Assembly (NCBI GenBank): GCA_937944885.1
Contig: CALFBB010000058.1
Span: forward strand, 1 to 41,694
Source of the DNA: an uncultured cyanobacterium
Lineage (GTDB): Bacteria; Cyanobacteriota; Cyanobacteriia; Thermostichales; Thermostichaceae
DNA length: 41,694 bases
Direction of reading: 5' to 3'
Position numbers and translations under genes: made by a program. The notes under the pieces were generated by a model. That model was not told the DNA's origin. It ran no database searches and saw only the letters and a program-made list of their open reading frames with translations. Positions 8,454-16,250 of this stretch are shown in pieces. Positions within the stretch are counted from its first letter, which is position 1, and the number at the start of each line of letters is the position of its first letter.

Positions 8454-9224
8454 TTACATCAAGTCATCTTCGTACTCATCGGCATCCACTTCCTCAACCT
8501 CTACGGATTCCACTTCCACAACTCGGCGAGGGGGACGAGGGGGTGGCTCCTGCCTGTAATCCTCCTCTCGGGGCAACCGCGGTGGGCGGCGGGTAGCGAT
8601 ACCGGTGCTGCTGCGGTCTTGGGGCTCATCCTCGGAGTAGCTATCGGTAGGACGACGGGGGCGGCGCGGGGGCGGTGGAGCCGACTCCTCCGAATAGTCA
8701 TCGTAGTCCTCTGCTTCCGGTCGACGGCGGGGACGGGTATCACTGGTCAATTGCGGCCTCGAGCGGCGAGCTGATCCGGGGTCAGGCTCTTCACTGCGCC
8801 CGGGAATCGACCGGCTGTAACTAGAAGTATCGCGGATCCGGGATCCGGCAGTACGAGTGGCAACCCGGCGCCCTGGCTCGTATTCATCCGGTTGATAGGT
8901 ACGCGTAAAACCCTGCCGACGGGTGGTTGGACGAACACCCCCTACTTGCCGTGCCTTCTCACTCAAAAGAATGCGCAAGCGAAAGGTTTCTATGGCAAAC
9001 CAACCTGCCATTACCGCCAAGAGCACTTGGGCAAAAAACAGCAGGGGAATGAGACGCTGACCCTCTAGCAGTAGGCAGAGGGAGTAAATCAGGCCCATCG
9101 TTGCGAAAATTACATCGTACTCGGCGGAAGCTTCTCGCTTGATGAACCGGACTGCAAAAATAGCTCCACTGGCAATAGCCACCAGCGCTGCCATCAAAAA
9201 ATAAGGGCTTTGGGTGAGAAACAT
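8454..9224 (-). CDS. ycf66: Ycf66 family membrane protein
   Basis: 256 residues. The N-terminal 85 residues hold three predicted membrane segments (about 8-27, 36-55 and 58-81) that match the Ycf66 N-terminal domain, found in cyanobacteria and some plastids; its role is unknown. The remaining two thirds is a disordered, highly charged tail rich in Arg, Glu, Asp and Pro with RRPRRP-type clusters and an acidic end (DADEYEDD). Such tails vary in length between species. Convergent with ppc; starts at the ATG at 9224. Confidence 0.85.
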   Translation of the reverse strand: MFLTQSPYFLMAALVAIASGAIFAVRFIKREASAEYDVIFATMGLIYSLCLLLEGQRLIPLLFFAQVLLAVMAGWFAIETFRLRILLSEKARQVGGVRPTTRRQGFTRTYQPDEYEPGRRVATRTAGSRIRDTSSYSRSIPGRSEEPDPGSARRSRPQLTSDTRPRRRPEAEDYDDYSEESAPPPPRRPRRPTDSYSEDEPQDRSSTGIATRRPPRLPREEDYRQEPPPRPPRRVVEVESVEVEEVDADEYEDDLM

Positions 9225-9391
9225 GCCAGGGATCCCTACAACAATAAAAACGGGAGAGGGTCAGTCACCGCCCATTTCAAAGCCGATCCTAACACTGATT
9301 CCCTCCCTCAGTCCCCCCAAATTGGGTAAAAGAGCAGGAGCAGGATCCCTTGAGGCCATGCTAAGATCCCACTGCTTCTTCCACTATCTTC

Positions 9392-9796
9392 ATGCTGTAC
9401 TTAGCACGGGTACACAAGAAAGGGCTATTTGGTCAAGCGGAGCTGCAACTGTTGGCATACCAAACTCCGGATCGGGTTTGGTCTGCGGTTCGTAGGCCAG
9501 AGCTCCTAACCTGCAAAGAGGCCAGTGCTTACAATGTCGGGGTGTTGCTCCTGGTGGAAGTCTCAGAGGAGCGCCAGGTGCAACATCTGGAAGAAGCAGC
9601 CATTAAACTGGTAGAGATGCTCCATAGCTTATCCCAGGCGGGCAGCCTAATCGATTTATCAGAAATTGAGAGCTGGCGGCAATCCTTAACCCGGCAAAGT
9701 CAGGAGCTCAGCCGCCGGGAAGCTGAGATAGCTGCTCGCCAAGATCAGTTGGAACAGTGGGAACTCAAGCTGCGACAACAAAAGGGATCCCTTTAG
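9392..9796 (+). CDS. Short HmpF-like protein (N-terminal domain only)
   Basis: 134 residues. The opening MLYLARVHKKG, the block FGQAELQLLAYQ and the later SWRQSLTRQSQELSRREAEI resemble the N-terminal globular domain and start of the coiled coil of HmpF, a cyanobacterial protein needed for type IV pilus motility and taxis. Full-length HmpF has a long coiled coil of several hundred residues; here the coil stops after about 35 residues at a TAG, and no continuation is seen in other frames up to 9990. It is thus either a truncated gene or a separate short paralogue. The family match is from memory of the sequence pattern. Confidence 0.6.
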   Translation: MLYLARVHKKGLFGQAELQLLAYQTPDRVWSAVRRPELLTCKEASAYNVGVLLLVEVSEERQVQHLEEAAIKLVEMLHSLSQAGSLIDLSEIESWRQSLTRQSQELSRREAEIAARQDQLEQWELKLRQQKGSL

Positions 9797-9996
9797 CTCC
9801 CCGTCACCTGCTTTTTTTGAATATCCCCGGTCAGAAGGCTAACCTAGCCTGTCTTGACAGTGGCTACTCCCTTTAGACTCACATAGCTTAGCCTCACACA
9901 GTCACCGCCTTTCTGCTTTGAGTTGGGATCCCTGCCCCTAGCGGAGCAAAATAGGCATAAGCAGAGGATCCAATCCAAGACTCAACCCTCTCTGGG

Positions 9997-10374
9997 CTAC
10001 CCAACTGGACTGAGATCCGGTCTCAGTTCCCGTGCCCCTCCCAAGTAAACATGCTGTATGTCGGTTTGATTCAAAGGCGTATTCAGCTGGATTAACACCC
10101 GAATGCAGCGAGGCAAGTCACCCGTCACCTCCATTTGCTGGACATCCAGCAGTGGTACCAACTCCCAGCCTGGACGACGACGAGCAAATTGAGCTGGAAA
10201 AGCCGCATTCAGATCGGGTGTAGCAGAAAACACAACACTGACCAGATCTGCCGGGTCAAAAGCATTACGATGTTCCAGGGCATCCAGTAACTCGGTAACC
10301 GCGGCGCAAATCGCCTCGGCACTGTTGCAGGGAACGGTTATGGCTCCGCGAATTGCTCTGACACGCCACCCCAA
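9997..10374 (-). CDS. aroH: Chorismate mutase, AroH type
   Basis: 125 residues. Converts chorismate to prephenate for Phe/Tyr synthesis; trimeric barrel-like family first known from Bacillus subtilis. RVRAIRGA at the start, SATPDLNAAFPA, the Glu in MEVTG, Arg in RCIRV, Tyr in HVYLG and the Arg of LRPDLS correspond to the active-site residues of the Bacillus enzyme. I prefer the TTG at 10374 (MGWRVRAIRG) with GAGG nine bases upstream over the TTG at 10383. It lies at the downstream end of the V4R operon and supplies substrate for the pheA product encoded at 29.5 kb. Confidence 0.9.
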   Translation of the reverse strand: MGWRVRAIRGAITVPCNSAEAICAAVTELLDALEHRNAFDPADLVSVVFSATPDLNAAFPAQFARRRPGWELVPLLDVQQMEVTGDLPRCIRVLIQLNTPLNQTDIQHVYLGGARELRPDLSPVG

Positions 10375-10459
10375 TGACCACAACCTCGCTCGCTTGAGCT
10401 CATCTGGCTTTCAGAAGATTATACAGATTCATCCTCCCTTTTGTGAGCTCCCGGCAGGA

Positions 10460-11149
10460 TTACCCAGCTTGGTTGGGTTGCAACAGCTTCTCCAGGACTT
10501 GATCATGGCTGAGGCCGGAGTCCACCCAAGCTTCTCCATCTTTAAGGCGGGCAGCAGAGGAGACAACAAACAAATTGCTTTTGGCTCCTAAAGCCTCACT
10601 GGTGGTCTGTACACAAAGTAGGTCCTGACCGGTTAACTGGCTAAACCAAGCACCTAGCAACCCCGCCTCCAAAAAGCCCATTGGACGCTTAAAATGAGCC
10701 GGTGTTAACGCAGCAAAGGGGGAGTTGCGAATGGACACCACCAAAACCCCTTGATCCTTGTAGGTCCAGTCAATCTCGATCAATCCCCAACCATGGGTCT
10801 TCCAAGCTTGCTTCAGATTTTGCAAAAAAATACCCATCTCCAGTTCAGCTAGGGGCTTTTGGTAGTAATCCGAAAGCTCCTGGGCAAACCGGCGAAAAAA
10901 CTCTTTCCCCCACATGCGGCCACAGTTGCGCAACACCAAGCGAGCTGCCTGCCCAGTCTCGTATTCCAGGCCACTGTAAATCCCCCGCAGCAATGCCTCA
11001 GGCAGGGCAAGGAGACGCTCACCATGACGACTTTGCAGCAGGCCTGATTCTAGATCACCCTGGAGATAAGCACTGGGGGTGTAGTAGTTAGCCAAAACTG
11101 GGGTGTAAGGGTCAAAGCTGACTGAGGGACTGGAGGCAGAGGTAACCAT
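10460..11149 (-). CDS. V4R-domain (4-vinyl-reductase-like) protein, second copy
   Basis: 229 residues. Resembles the other V4R-type protein of this cluster in size and fold pattern: ALLRGIYSGLEYETGQAARLVL in the N-terminal half, a conserved aromatic WGLIEIDW block, and a hydrophobic C-terminal third. It lacks the C-x7-C pair that the first copy has in its V4R domain, so it may not bind the same ligand. V4R domains bind small hydrophobic molecules or metals. Position and order match Synechocystis slr0147, part of an operon linked to photosystem II assembly; that homology is inferred from order and domain type. Confidence 0.7.
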   Translation of the reverse strand: MVTSASSPSVSFDPYTPVLANYYTPSAYLQGDLESGLLQSRHGERLLALPEALLRGIYSGLEYETGQAARLVLRNCGRMWGKEFFRRFAQELSDYYQKPLAELEMGIFLQNLKQAWKTHGWGLIEIDWTYKDQGVLVVSIRNSPFAALTPAHFKRPMGFLEAGLLGAWFSQLTGQDLLCVQTTSEALGAKSNLFVVSSAARLKDGEAWVDSGLSHDQVLEKLLQPNQAG

Positions 11150-11235
11150 AAGAGCGTTTGTAGCGTTTGTGAGTTGGTTGTGTTTCTAGATCGATGGTGT
11201 TCAAGGATAGATAGGGAGAGCAACCGGCTAACCCC

Positions 11236-11694
11236 CTAAAACAGCAAAGCCACCTGAACCTGAGTAATCAAGGGGCGAATGAACTCCAACTCCCCAGGAG
11301 CAAGGTGCTCTCTAAGTTCCTGCTGAAAGATCCGGTAGGCAATTTCGTAAACGCTCTGTAGCCCATACAGCTGTACCTCTTCTTCCACCCACTCGATCAA
11401 CCGCTCCTTGAGTAGCTCTTCATCCTGAAGCAACATGGCCATGGCGCTGTGGCGCAACAACAACAGCAGATGCCGCTGACAAAGCTCCAGCACCTGTCCT
11501 GAAAGGCTAGGCATCTCCTGCTTGAGGGTGTTCAAGGTGCGGCTGACGATCTGGCTTTCCCGTTCCCGCAGAACCTGGTAAACATGCTTCCGCTTTGGCC
11601 AGCCGAGAACATAAGACTTCAATTGCCTCAGTTCATCTGGCTTGAGGTAGCGTGCTTCCGCTTCAATGAGCATCTGTTCAAGAGCACTAGCCAT
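11236..11694 (-). CDS. Conserved cyanobacterial hypothetical protein (slr0146-like position)
   Basis: 152 residues, predicted almost entirely alpha-helical, with no signal peptide or membrane segment. It begins MASALEQMLIEAEARYL and contains a leucine-rich block LCQRHLLLLLRHSAMAMLL and an acidic helix EWVEEEVQLYGL. No catalytic motif is evident. It lies between two small genes and two V4R genes on one strand; by position it would correspond to slr0145 or slr0146 of Synechocystis, where the operon affects photosystem II assembly. The assignment is by context only. Confidence 0.65.
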   Translation of the reverse strand: MASALEQMLIEAEARYLKPDELRQLKSYVLGWPKRKHVYQVLRERESQIVSRTLNTLKQEMPSLSGQVLELCQRHLLLLLRHSAMAMLLQDEELLKERLIEWVEEEVQLYGLQSVYEIAYRIFQQELREHLAPGELEFIRPLITQVQVALLF

Positions 11695-11724
11695 TCTCGC
11701 TTCTCCCGATGATCCTGCAAGGGG

Positions 11725-11976
11725 TCAAAACATACTGAAGAGATCTGCTAGGGTGATTGGGTCTTCTTCTGGTGGAGGTTCTGCTCCTGCCGACAGGGAT
11801 CCCAAAGAACGCGCCACCAAAGCCGAGGGATCCCCGGCCCAAGGGATGGAGCCGAATTGCTCTCGCACCAACAGGAAGGGCATAGGCAACGACCGAACGT
11901 CGAGAGAGCGATTATCCCAATTCAGACGGGCAAAAAAGCCCTGCACGGATTCTTCTAAAGGAATCTCTAAGCTCAT
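11725..11976 (-). CDS. Small conserved hypothetical protein in V4R operon
   Basis: 83 residues. The start at 11976 overlaps the end of the upstream V4R gene by 4 bases, an arrangement typical of translational coupling and the best evidence that it is a real gene. The N-terminal half has SVQGFFARLNW and RSLPMPFLLVREQFG; the C-terminal half is acidic and Pro-rich (PPPEEDP) and ends in DLFSMF. No known domain recognised. By position it would match slr0145. Confidence 0.65.
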   Translation of the reverse strand: MSLEIPLEESVQGFFARLNWDNRSLDVRSLPMPFLLVREQFGSIPWAGDPSALVARSLGSLSAGAEPPPEEDPITLADLFSMF

Positions 11977-12656
11977 GCTTTGGGTACTCCCTCGCCAGAA
12001 CGCAACTTTTGGGTAATTTCGGCAGCACTGGCCCCTTCATTGAGCCAGAAGGCAGCAGCATCAATGCGATCCTTGCTACCAAGCAAAAACTTACAGTAGC
12101 TCTCCCCCATGGAGTAGCACTGGATCTCAATACAGTTAAGCTGCCGTTCTACCATGCCACTAAAAAAACCGGCAAACAACCCCGCATAAAGATGACAAAC
12201 AGGCTTGCCCACGTCTCCCAGGGTGCGCGCTACAGCTGAGTCAAACAGGTTGATGAAAATAAATCCCTGCCGCCGACTTTCGGTATCTACTTCCCAGCGC
12301 CCCCATCCTTGGGAGGTTAAGGGCCACCACCAGGTTTCCAGCAGAAACATGAGGTTGCTTTGCTTCGTCTTACGCCGATATTCTTCCTCATACCAACGGG
12401 AAAAGTGAGCGGCATCAGCACGGCCCCACTCTTTACCGATGGTGTACATCAAAGAGGCAGAAGCATCCCCCACTTCCTCCTCTAGACCCTGCTGTAAACC
12501 CAGGATAAAGTCTTCACTCACTAGGACATTGCGTCCCCCGGTCCAATCCACAAGGGAGCCCTGTTGGCGGTTGAAGCGGAAAAAGTCTTCCCGGCTGTAG
12601 TGATTGTGCCGCTGGGCAGCAGGCTGAAGGGGTAACTCGATAGGGGTAGCTGTCAT
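11973..12656 (-). CDS. V4R-domain (4-vinyl-reductase-like) protein, first copy
   Basis: 227 residues. The C-terminal third is a recognisable V4R domain: GFFSGMVERQ then CIEIQCYSMGESYCKF, where the C-x7-C pair (CYSMGESYC) is the family's conserved site. The N-terminal half includes LVSEDFILGLQQGLEEEVG and a Trp-rich stretch ETWWWPLTSQGWG. V4R domains are known from bacteriochlorophyll 4-vinyl reductase BchJ and from regulators. First of a four-gene minus-strand operon. The ATG at 12656 is preferred; a GTG at 12689 and a five-codon frame (ATG 12700) lie upstream. Order V4R/small/small/V4R matches Synechocystis slr0144-slr0147. Confidence 0.75.
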   Translation of the reverse strand: MTATPIELPLQPAAQRHNHYSREDFFRFNRQQGSLVDWTGGRNVLVSEDFILGLQQGLEEEVGDASASLMYTIGKEWGRADAAHFSRWYEEEYRRKTKQSNLMFLLETWWWPLTSQGWGRWEVDTESRRQGFIFINLFDSAVARTLGDVGKPVCHLYAGLFAGFFSGMVERQLNCIEIQCYSMGESYCKFLLGSKDRIDAAAFWLNEGASAAEITQKLRSGEGVPKA

Positions 12657-12813
12657 GGTTGTATGAGGAGAGAGTACGTTTTTTAACACTCTTTAATCAT
12701 ACTCTTCTCCTCAGGCGCTTTTACCGGAAGTCAACTGCCTGTGGAGTCGAGCAGGGGGATCTCTTTAGGTTTTGCAAACAGAGGAAGGCCCAAAGGCCGA
12801 TCCTCACCGGGTT

Positions 12814-13032
12814 CTACGGATGCGATTTGACCTTGATAAAAGCAATGGCAGAGCGCCACAGGAGGGATTCTTGCCCGCCAGAATCCACCAGACAGAGGCA
12901 ATCAGGATCCTGCCAGCGCAACTGACCCACGAAAGTATCCCCTGTAGTCAGCTTGATCTCAAAGGTTTCGCGATCTTTAATCCCCTTTTGCAAGCGGCGC
13001 ACGCTCGGGATCCCGGTATTCAAATCGGCCAC
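12814..13032 (-). CDS. hfq: Hfq, cyanobacterial type
   Basis: 72 residues from the GTG at 13032, which has GGAG five bases upstream; a TTG at 13053 would add seven residues. The pattern LNTGIPSVRRLQ, then TFEIKLTTGDTFVGQLRWQD (Sm1) and AIAFIKV (Sm2) matches the short cyanobacterial Hfq. In Synechocystis Hfq binds the type IV pilus base protein PilB and is needed for motility and transformation, with little of the RNA binding of enterobacterial Hfq. Transcribed away from gvpA. Its presence next to an HmpF-like gene region and comM is consistent with a piliated, competent cell. Confidence 0.85.
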   Translation of the reverse strand: MADLNTGIPSVRRLQKGIKDRETFEIKLTTGDTFVGQLRWQDPDCLCLVDSGGQESLLWRSAIAFIKVKSHP

Positions 13033-13082
13033 AGTAGCTCCACAGGTGGGCAAGTAGGGTATAGCTGAAACAGGATGGCTCT

Positions 13083-13088
13083 AGTATA
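13083..13088 (-). promoter_or_regulatory. Putative hfq -10 box
   Basis: Minus-strand TATACT about 50 bases before the hfq start. No good -35 hexamer at the right distance. Confidence 0.35.
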
Positions 13089-13211
13089 AGGGATCCCTGC
13101 TGATGGGCTCACTGCCCTTACCGGTTCAGTCCGGGAAACCATTTCACCAGTTTTTCCCGATTAAGAATCCAAATACTACGGTTGTAGGGGCTGGCTGCTG
13201 CAAAAAAATGT

Positions 13212-13239
13212 TTGACCTGTCTGACTTTAAGCATATCTA
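13212..13239 (+). promoter_or_regulatory. Putative gvpA promoter
   Basis: TTGACC (13212-13217) and TATCTA (13234-13239) are separated by 16 bases. The -35 is close to consensus, the -10 weak. Transcription would give a leader of roughly 155 bases. Confidence 0.4.
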
Positions 13240-13401
13240 CGGATGATTTTGTGAAAAAGGGTATCAGAATGAGATTTGGGGTGGCAAAAAGTACGGTTCG
13301 TCACCTGGCCAGAAATGGATTTGATTGGGACCCTTTCTGAGCAGTTTTTGCTTCCCGCTTACTTGTCCTTCTGAACTTGCATTCTATTAGGAGTCGTTGT
13401 C

Positions 13402-13620
13402 ATGGCAGTTGAGAAAGTAAACTCTTCCTCGAGCTTGGCTGAGGTGATCGATCGCATCTTGGATAAAGGGATCGTTGTCGATGCCTGGGTGCGGGTTTCT
13501 TTGGTCGGGATCGAGCTGTTGGCGATTGAGGCTCGTGTTGTTGTCGCTTCTGTGGAAACCTACCTGAAGTATGCTGAGGCTGTGGGTCTGACGGCTACTG
13601 CGGCTGCTCCTGCTGCCTAA
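13402..13620 (+). CDS. gvpA: Gas vesicle structural protein GvpA
   Basis: 72 residues. The main shell protein that forms the ribs of the gas vesicle. The sequence is nearly the cyanobacterial consensus: [54 protein letters not shown], then a short Ala-rich tail. ATG preceded by AGGAG (TTAGGAGTCG) eight bases upstream. Only one copy is seen in the window, whereas many planktonic cyanobacteria have tandem copies. It begins the plus-strand cluster gvpA-gvpC-gvpN-gvpJ and is followed by a 287-base spacer. Confidence 0.97.
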   Translation: MAVEKVNSSSSLAEVIDRILDKGIVVDAWVRVSLVGIELLAIEARVVVASVETYLKYAEAVGLTATAAAPAA

Positions 13621-13907
13621 ACCGGAGGTTCTTCGTTAAGAGCTGCATCGACTCATTGTTGCCCGATGAGGTCGTGAGTATCTGAGACTCATGCCTGTTG
13701 GGTTAGGGTTCCGGTGCAGCTGCACAAGGGAAGCTCCTGTGGAATCGGGCAGGGGTCCGTTTGGGCTTCTGCCTTGTTCTAGACCAGTCCAGTTGGTATA
13801 GCTACTTTGTCTTCAAGGATTGGGTCTACTGGTTACTTGCTGCGAGATCAGGCTTGCTCGACCTAGGCACTCACCTTCTCTAGATTGAATACAAGGGGTT
13901 GAACACC
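13621..13907 (+). other. Spacer between gvpA and gvpC with inverted repeats
   Basis: 287 bases without a coding frame. Just after gvpA, GACTCAT and ATGAGGTC (about 13649-13672) pair with one bulged base around a 9-base loop; TGAGT/ACTCA follow at about 13676-13692; GTGCAGCTGCAC at 13714-13725 is a perfect 12-base palindrome. None has a U-tract, so these could be partial terminators, processing sites or mRNA-stabilising structures that let gvpA be expressed above the downstream genes. Confidence 0.45.
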
Positions 13908-14867
13908 ATGAGTTTGCAGGAACAATGGGTTATGGCCCGAACCCAACGGGCGGCTCAAAACCAAAGTCTACTAAGTCGATCCCGTCAGCAACGCCTTGAG
14001 TGTCATCAAGCGCTGATGGCCGAGTTGAGCCAGCAACGTCAACAGCGGCAGCAGACGATGCAGCAGCAGAGGGAGCAAACCCGGAACCATCTGCGCAAGT
14101 TGGAGCAGGCACGGGCGGCACAGCGGGCCTTAGATGAATACTCGCGGACAGAAATTGCTCGGCAGCGGGCCCAATCGGTGACAGACCTTCTTTCCAGTTT
14201 GGGGCAGGAACGGGCTGCTCAGTCTGAAGCAATGCAGCAGCAACTGCAGGCTTTTCGGGCCAATCTGGAGTTGGAGGTGGAGAGTTTGCTGGCATCCTAC
14301 AGCCAAGTGCAGCAGAACCTGGCCAATGCTGCCCGGCAAGTGCGGCAGGCATTTTATGCTGAACTTCGCCAACAAGTACAAACCTTGCAACAGCTGGCTC
14401 GGCAGGAGCTGGCCCAAATGGCGGAGGAACGACAGGTTATGGCCCAAAGGCTGCAAAGTGAACTGATCGCTTTCCGAGCCCGCCTATGTGAGCAGGTGTG
14501 GGGCAACGGCAAGCCGGTCCCAGAGCCGCCGAAACCCATCGAGTCTGAAACTGGCTCCGCTCCAGAACCGGCCCCACCGACGCCACCCTCTAAGCCATCC
14601 TCTACAGAAGAAAAGAAAATACCCCCTGTTGAGCCTACTAAACCTGTTGAGCCTACTGAAGAAGAATCAGGTCGTATTCTTGCTTATGTGAACAAGTACG
14701 TGGAGGCTTTACAGGTACAGGACCCGGGTTTAACGCTGTTGCAGGTGATTGGTAATCGCGAACAGGTGCGGGATCTGTTGGCCCGGGGGGCAGTGGAGCT
14801 AGGGGTGGATCCCTCGGAGATCCTGAGCACATTGCGGCAGATGGTTTCAGAAACCGTTGCAGTTTAG
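13908..14867 (+). CDS. gvpC: GvpC-like gas vesicle protein with added C-terminal domain
   Basis: 319 residues from the ATG at 13908, which follows AAGGGG; a TTG at 13899 would add three. Residues 1-197 are Gln/Arg/Ala-rich helix with degenerate repeats of about 33 residues of the GvpC kind (SVTDLLSSLGQERAAQ, LQAFRANLELEVESLL). GvpC coats and stiffens the vesicle shell. Unlike the short classical GvpC, this protein then has a Pro-rich linker (about 200-252, including two PVEPT units) and a 65-residue helical domain (254-319) with ILAYVNKYVEAL and ARGAVELGVDPSEIL. Identity as gvpC rests on repeats and on its place between gvpA and gvpN. Confidence 0.75.
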   Translation: MSLQEQWVMARTQRAAQNQSLLSRSRQQRLECHQALMAELSQQRQQRQQTMQQQREQTRNHLRKLEQARAAQRALDEYSRTEIARQRAQSVTDLLSSLGQERAAQSEAMQQQLQAFRANLELEVESLLASYSQVQQNLANAARQVRQAFYAELRQQVQTLQQLARQELAQMAEERQVMAQRLQSELIAFRARLCEQVWGNGKPVPEPPKPIESETGSAPEPAPPTPPSKPSSTEEKKIPPVEPTKPVEPTEEESGRILAYVNKYVEALQVQDPGLTLLQVIGNREQVRDLLARGAVELGVDPSEILSTLRQMVSETVAV

Positions 14868-14932
14868 GGTGGGCTCGAGCCGCCAGGTAAGGATCCCGGT
14901 TATAGTCAAGGCAAAAGAGGTTGAGTACTCCC

Positions 14933-15820
14933 ATGGCCACTGTTTTGCAGGCGCGTCCACGCCAGTTTGTCAATACTGCCTACACGGAGCGAATTGTCCG
15001 CCGGGCTTTGCGTTACTTGCAATCGGGCTTTGCGGTTCACCTGCGCGGCCCTTCTGGCACAGGCAAGACCACCTTGGCTATGCATCTGGCGAGTTTGATG
15101 GGCCGCCCAATCATGTTGATCTATGGGGATGACCGGTTTGATTCCTCTGACTTAATTGGGGGACGCACCGGCTTTACCCATCGGCGGGTGGTGGATAACT
15201 ACATTCACTCGGTGGTGAAGACGGAAGAGGATGTGCAACAACGCTGGGTAGATGCTCGATTGACCTTGGCTTGCCGGGAAGGGTTTACCCTGATCTACGA
15301 CGAGTTCAATCGCTCTCGCCCTGAGGCCAACAATGCTTTGCTCAGTGCTTTAGAAGAGAAGCTATTGGTCATGCCGCCGGACAGCAACCGGTCGGAATAT
15401 TTGCGGGTGCATCCTCAATTTCGCGCTATTTTTACCTCCAACCCGGAGGAGTACACGGGGGTTCACAAAGCTCAAGATGCACTGCTTGACCGGATGATTA
15501 CCATTGATATCGGAGAGCCGGACATTGAAACCGAAAAAGAGATCCTCACTTCACGGGTGGGCTTATCCACGCCGGATGCTCTCAAAATTGTCCGTTTGGT
15601 ACGGGCCTTCCGCCGCAAGTTGGAGCTCACTCAGCATCCCAGTCTGCGCAGTTGTCTGATGATTGGTCGCATTGTTAAGGAGCATGAGCTGGCCGTCAGC
15701 AAAGAAAATGCTGATTTTCGTGCCCTCTGTGCAGATGTCTTGCTGGCTCGTGCCGGCAAGCGTCAAGAGGAGGAGGCAGCTCAAGTGCTCAATTATTTGC
15801 TAGACCAACTGCCTAGCTAG
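14933..15820 (+). CDS. gvpN: Gas vesicle protein GvpN (AAA+ ATPase)
   Basis: 295 residues. MoxR-like AAA+ ATPase required for enlargement of the initial gas-vesicle bicones into cylinders. Walker A GPSGTGKT at residues 39-46, Walker B LIYDEFNR with Asp123-Glu124, and a sensor-1-like FTSNPEEY block. The start MATVLQARPRQFVNT at the ATG at 14933 fits the usual GvpN N-terminus and has AAGAGG 12 bases upstream; a TTG at 14921 is less likely. Full length. Lies 65 bases after gvpC and 52 before gvpJ. Confidence 0.95.
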   Translation: MATVLQARPRQFVNTAYTERIVRRALRYLQSGFAVHLRGPSGTGKTTLAMHLASLMGRPIMLIYGDDRFDSSDLIGGRTGFTHRRVVDNYIHSVVKTEEDVQQRWVDARLTLACREGFTLIYDEFNRSRPEANNALLSALEEKLLVMPPDSNRSEYLRVHPQFRAIFTSNPEEYTGVHKAQDALLDRMITIDIGEPDIETEKEILTSRVGLSTPDALKIVRLVRAFRRKLELTQHPSLRSCLMIGRIVKEHELAVSKENADFRALCADVLLARAGKRQEEEAAQVLNYLLDQLPS

Positions 15821-15872
15821 TGCCTAGGTCTCTGTTTTGTCCCCTTGCCAGTTTAGGAGCGTTATCCACCCT

Positions 15873-16214
15873 GTGCCTATTACCTCTCAACCTTTAACCA
15901 CAGCTACCCACGGCTCCTCCTTAGCGGATGTGCTGGAGCGCGTGTTGGATAAGGGCATTGTGATTGCGGGGGATATCACCGTTTCTGTGGGCAATGTGGA
16001 GTTGCTGAATGTACGAATTCGCCTGTTGATCTCTTCGGTGGATAAGGCTAAAGAAATCGGTATTAACTGGTGGGAGTCGGATCCCTATTTGAATAGTCAA
16101 GCGCGAGAACTGTTGCAGGCCAACCGGGAACTGATGCAGCGGGTGGCCTACTTAGAGGGTCAGTTGGCCCAAGTCTTGCCCAAAGGGGGAAATGGAACGG
16201 CGGCCACAGGCTAG
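15873..16214 (+). CDS. gvpJ: Gas vesicle protein GvpJ
   Basis: 113 residues. A GvpA paralogue thought to be a minor shell or nucleation component. It has the same core, SSLADVLERVLDKGIVIAGD and VELLNVRIRLLISSVDKA, extended by a C-terminal helix (GINWWESDPYLN onward) not present in GvpA. I chose the GTG at 15873, in frame, with AGGAG 13 bases upstream; the TTG at 15837 is an alternative. It is the last recognisable gvp gene here: no gvpK, gvpF, gvpG, gvpL, gvpV or gvpW follows. Confidence 0.92.
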   Translation: MPITSQPLTTATHGSSLADVLERVLDKGIVIAGDITVSVGNVELLNVRIRLLISSVDKAKEIGINWWESDPYLNSQARELLQANRELMQRVAYLEGQLAQVLPKGGNGTAATG

Positions 16215-16250
16215 ACTGGCTGCTGTGGTGGTTTGGTTGGGTGGTGGGGC

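Larger units (their letters stand above)
13033..13401. other. Divergent intergenic region hfq / gvpA
   Basis: 369 bases. It contains a -10-like TATACT for hfq (13083-13088, minus), a GGGATCCC at 13090, a possible gvpA promoter at 13212-13239, and then a leader of about 155 bases before gvpA. No coding frame or clear hairpin was seen. The long leader would allow post-transcriptional control of gvpA, but nothing in the sequence proves this. Confidence 0.5.
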
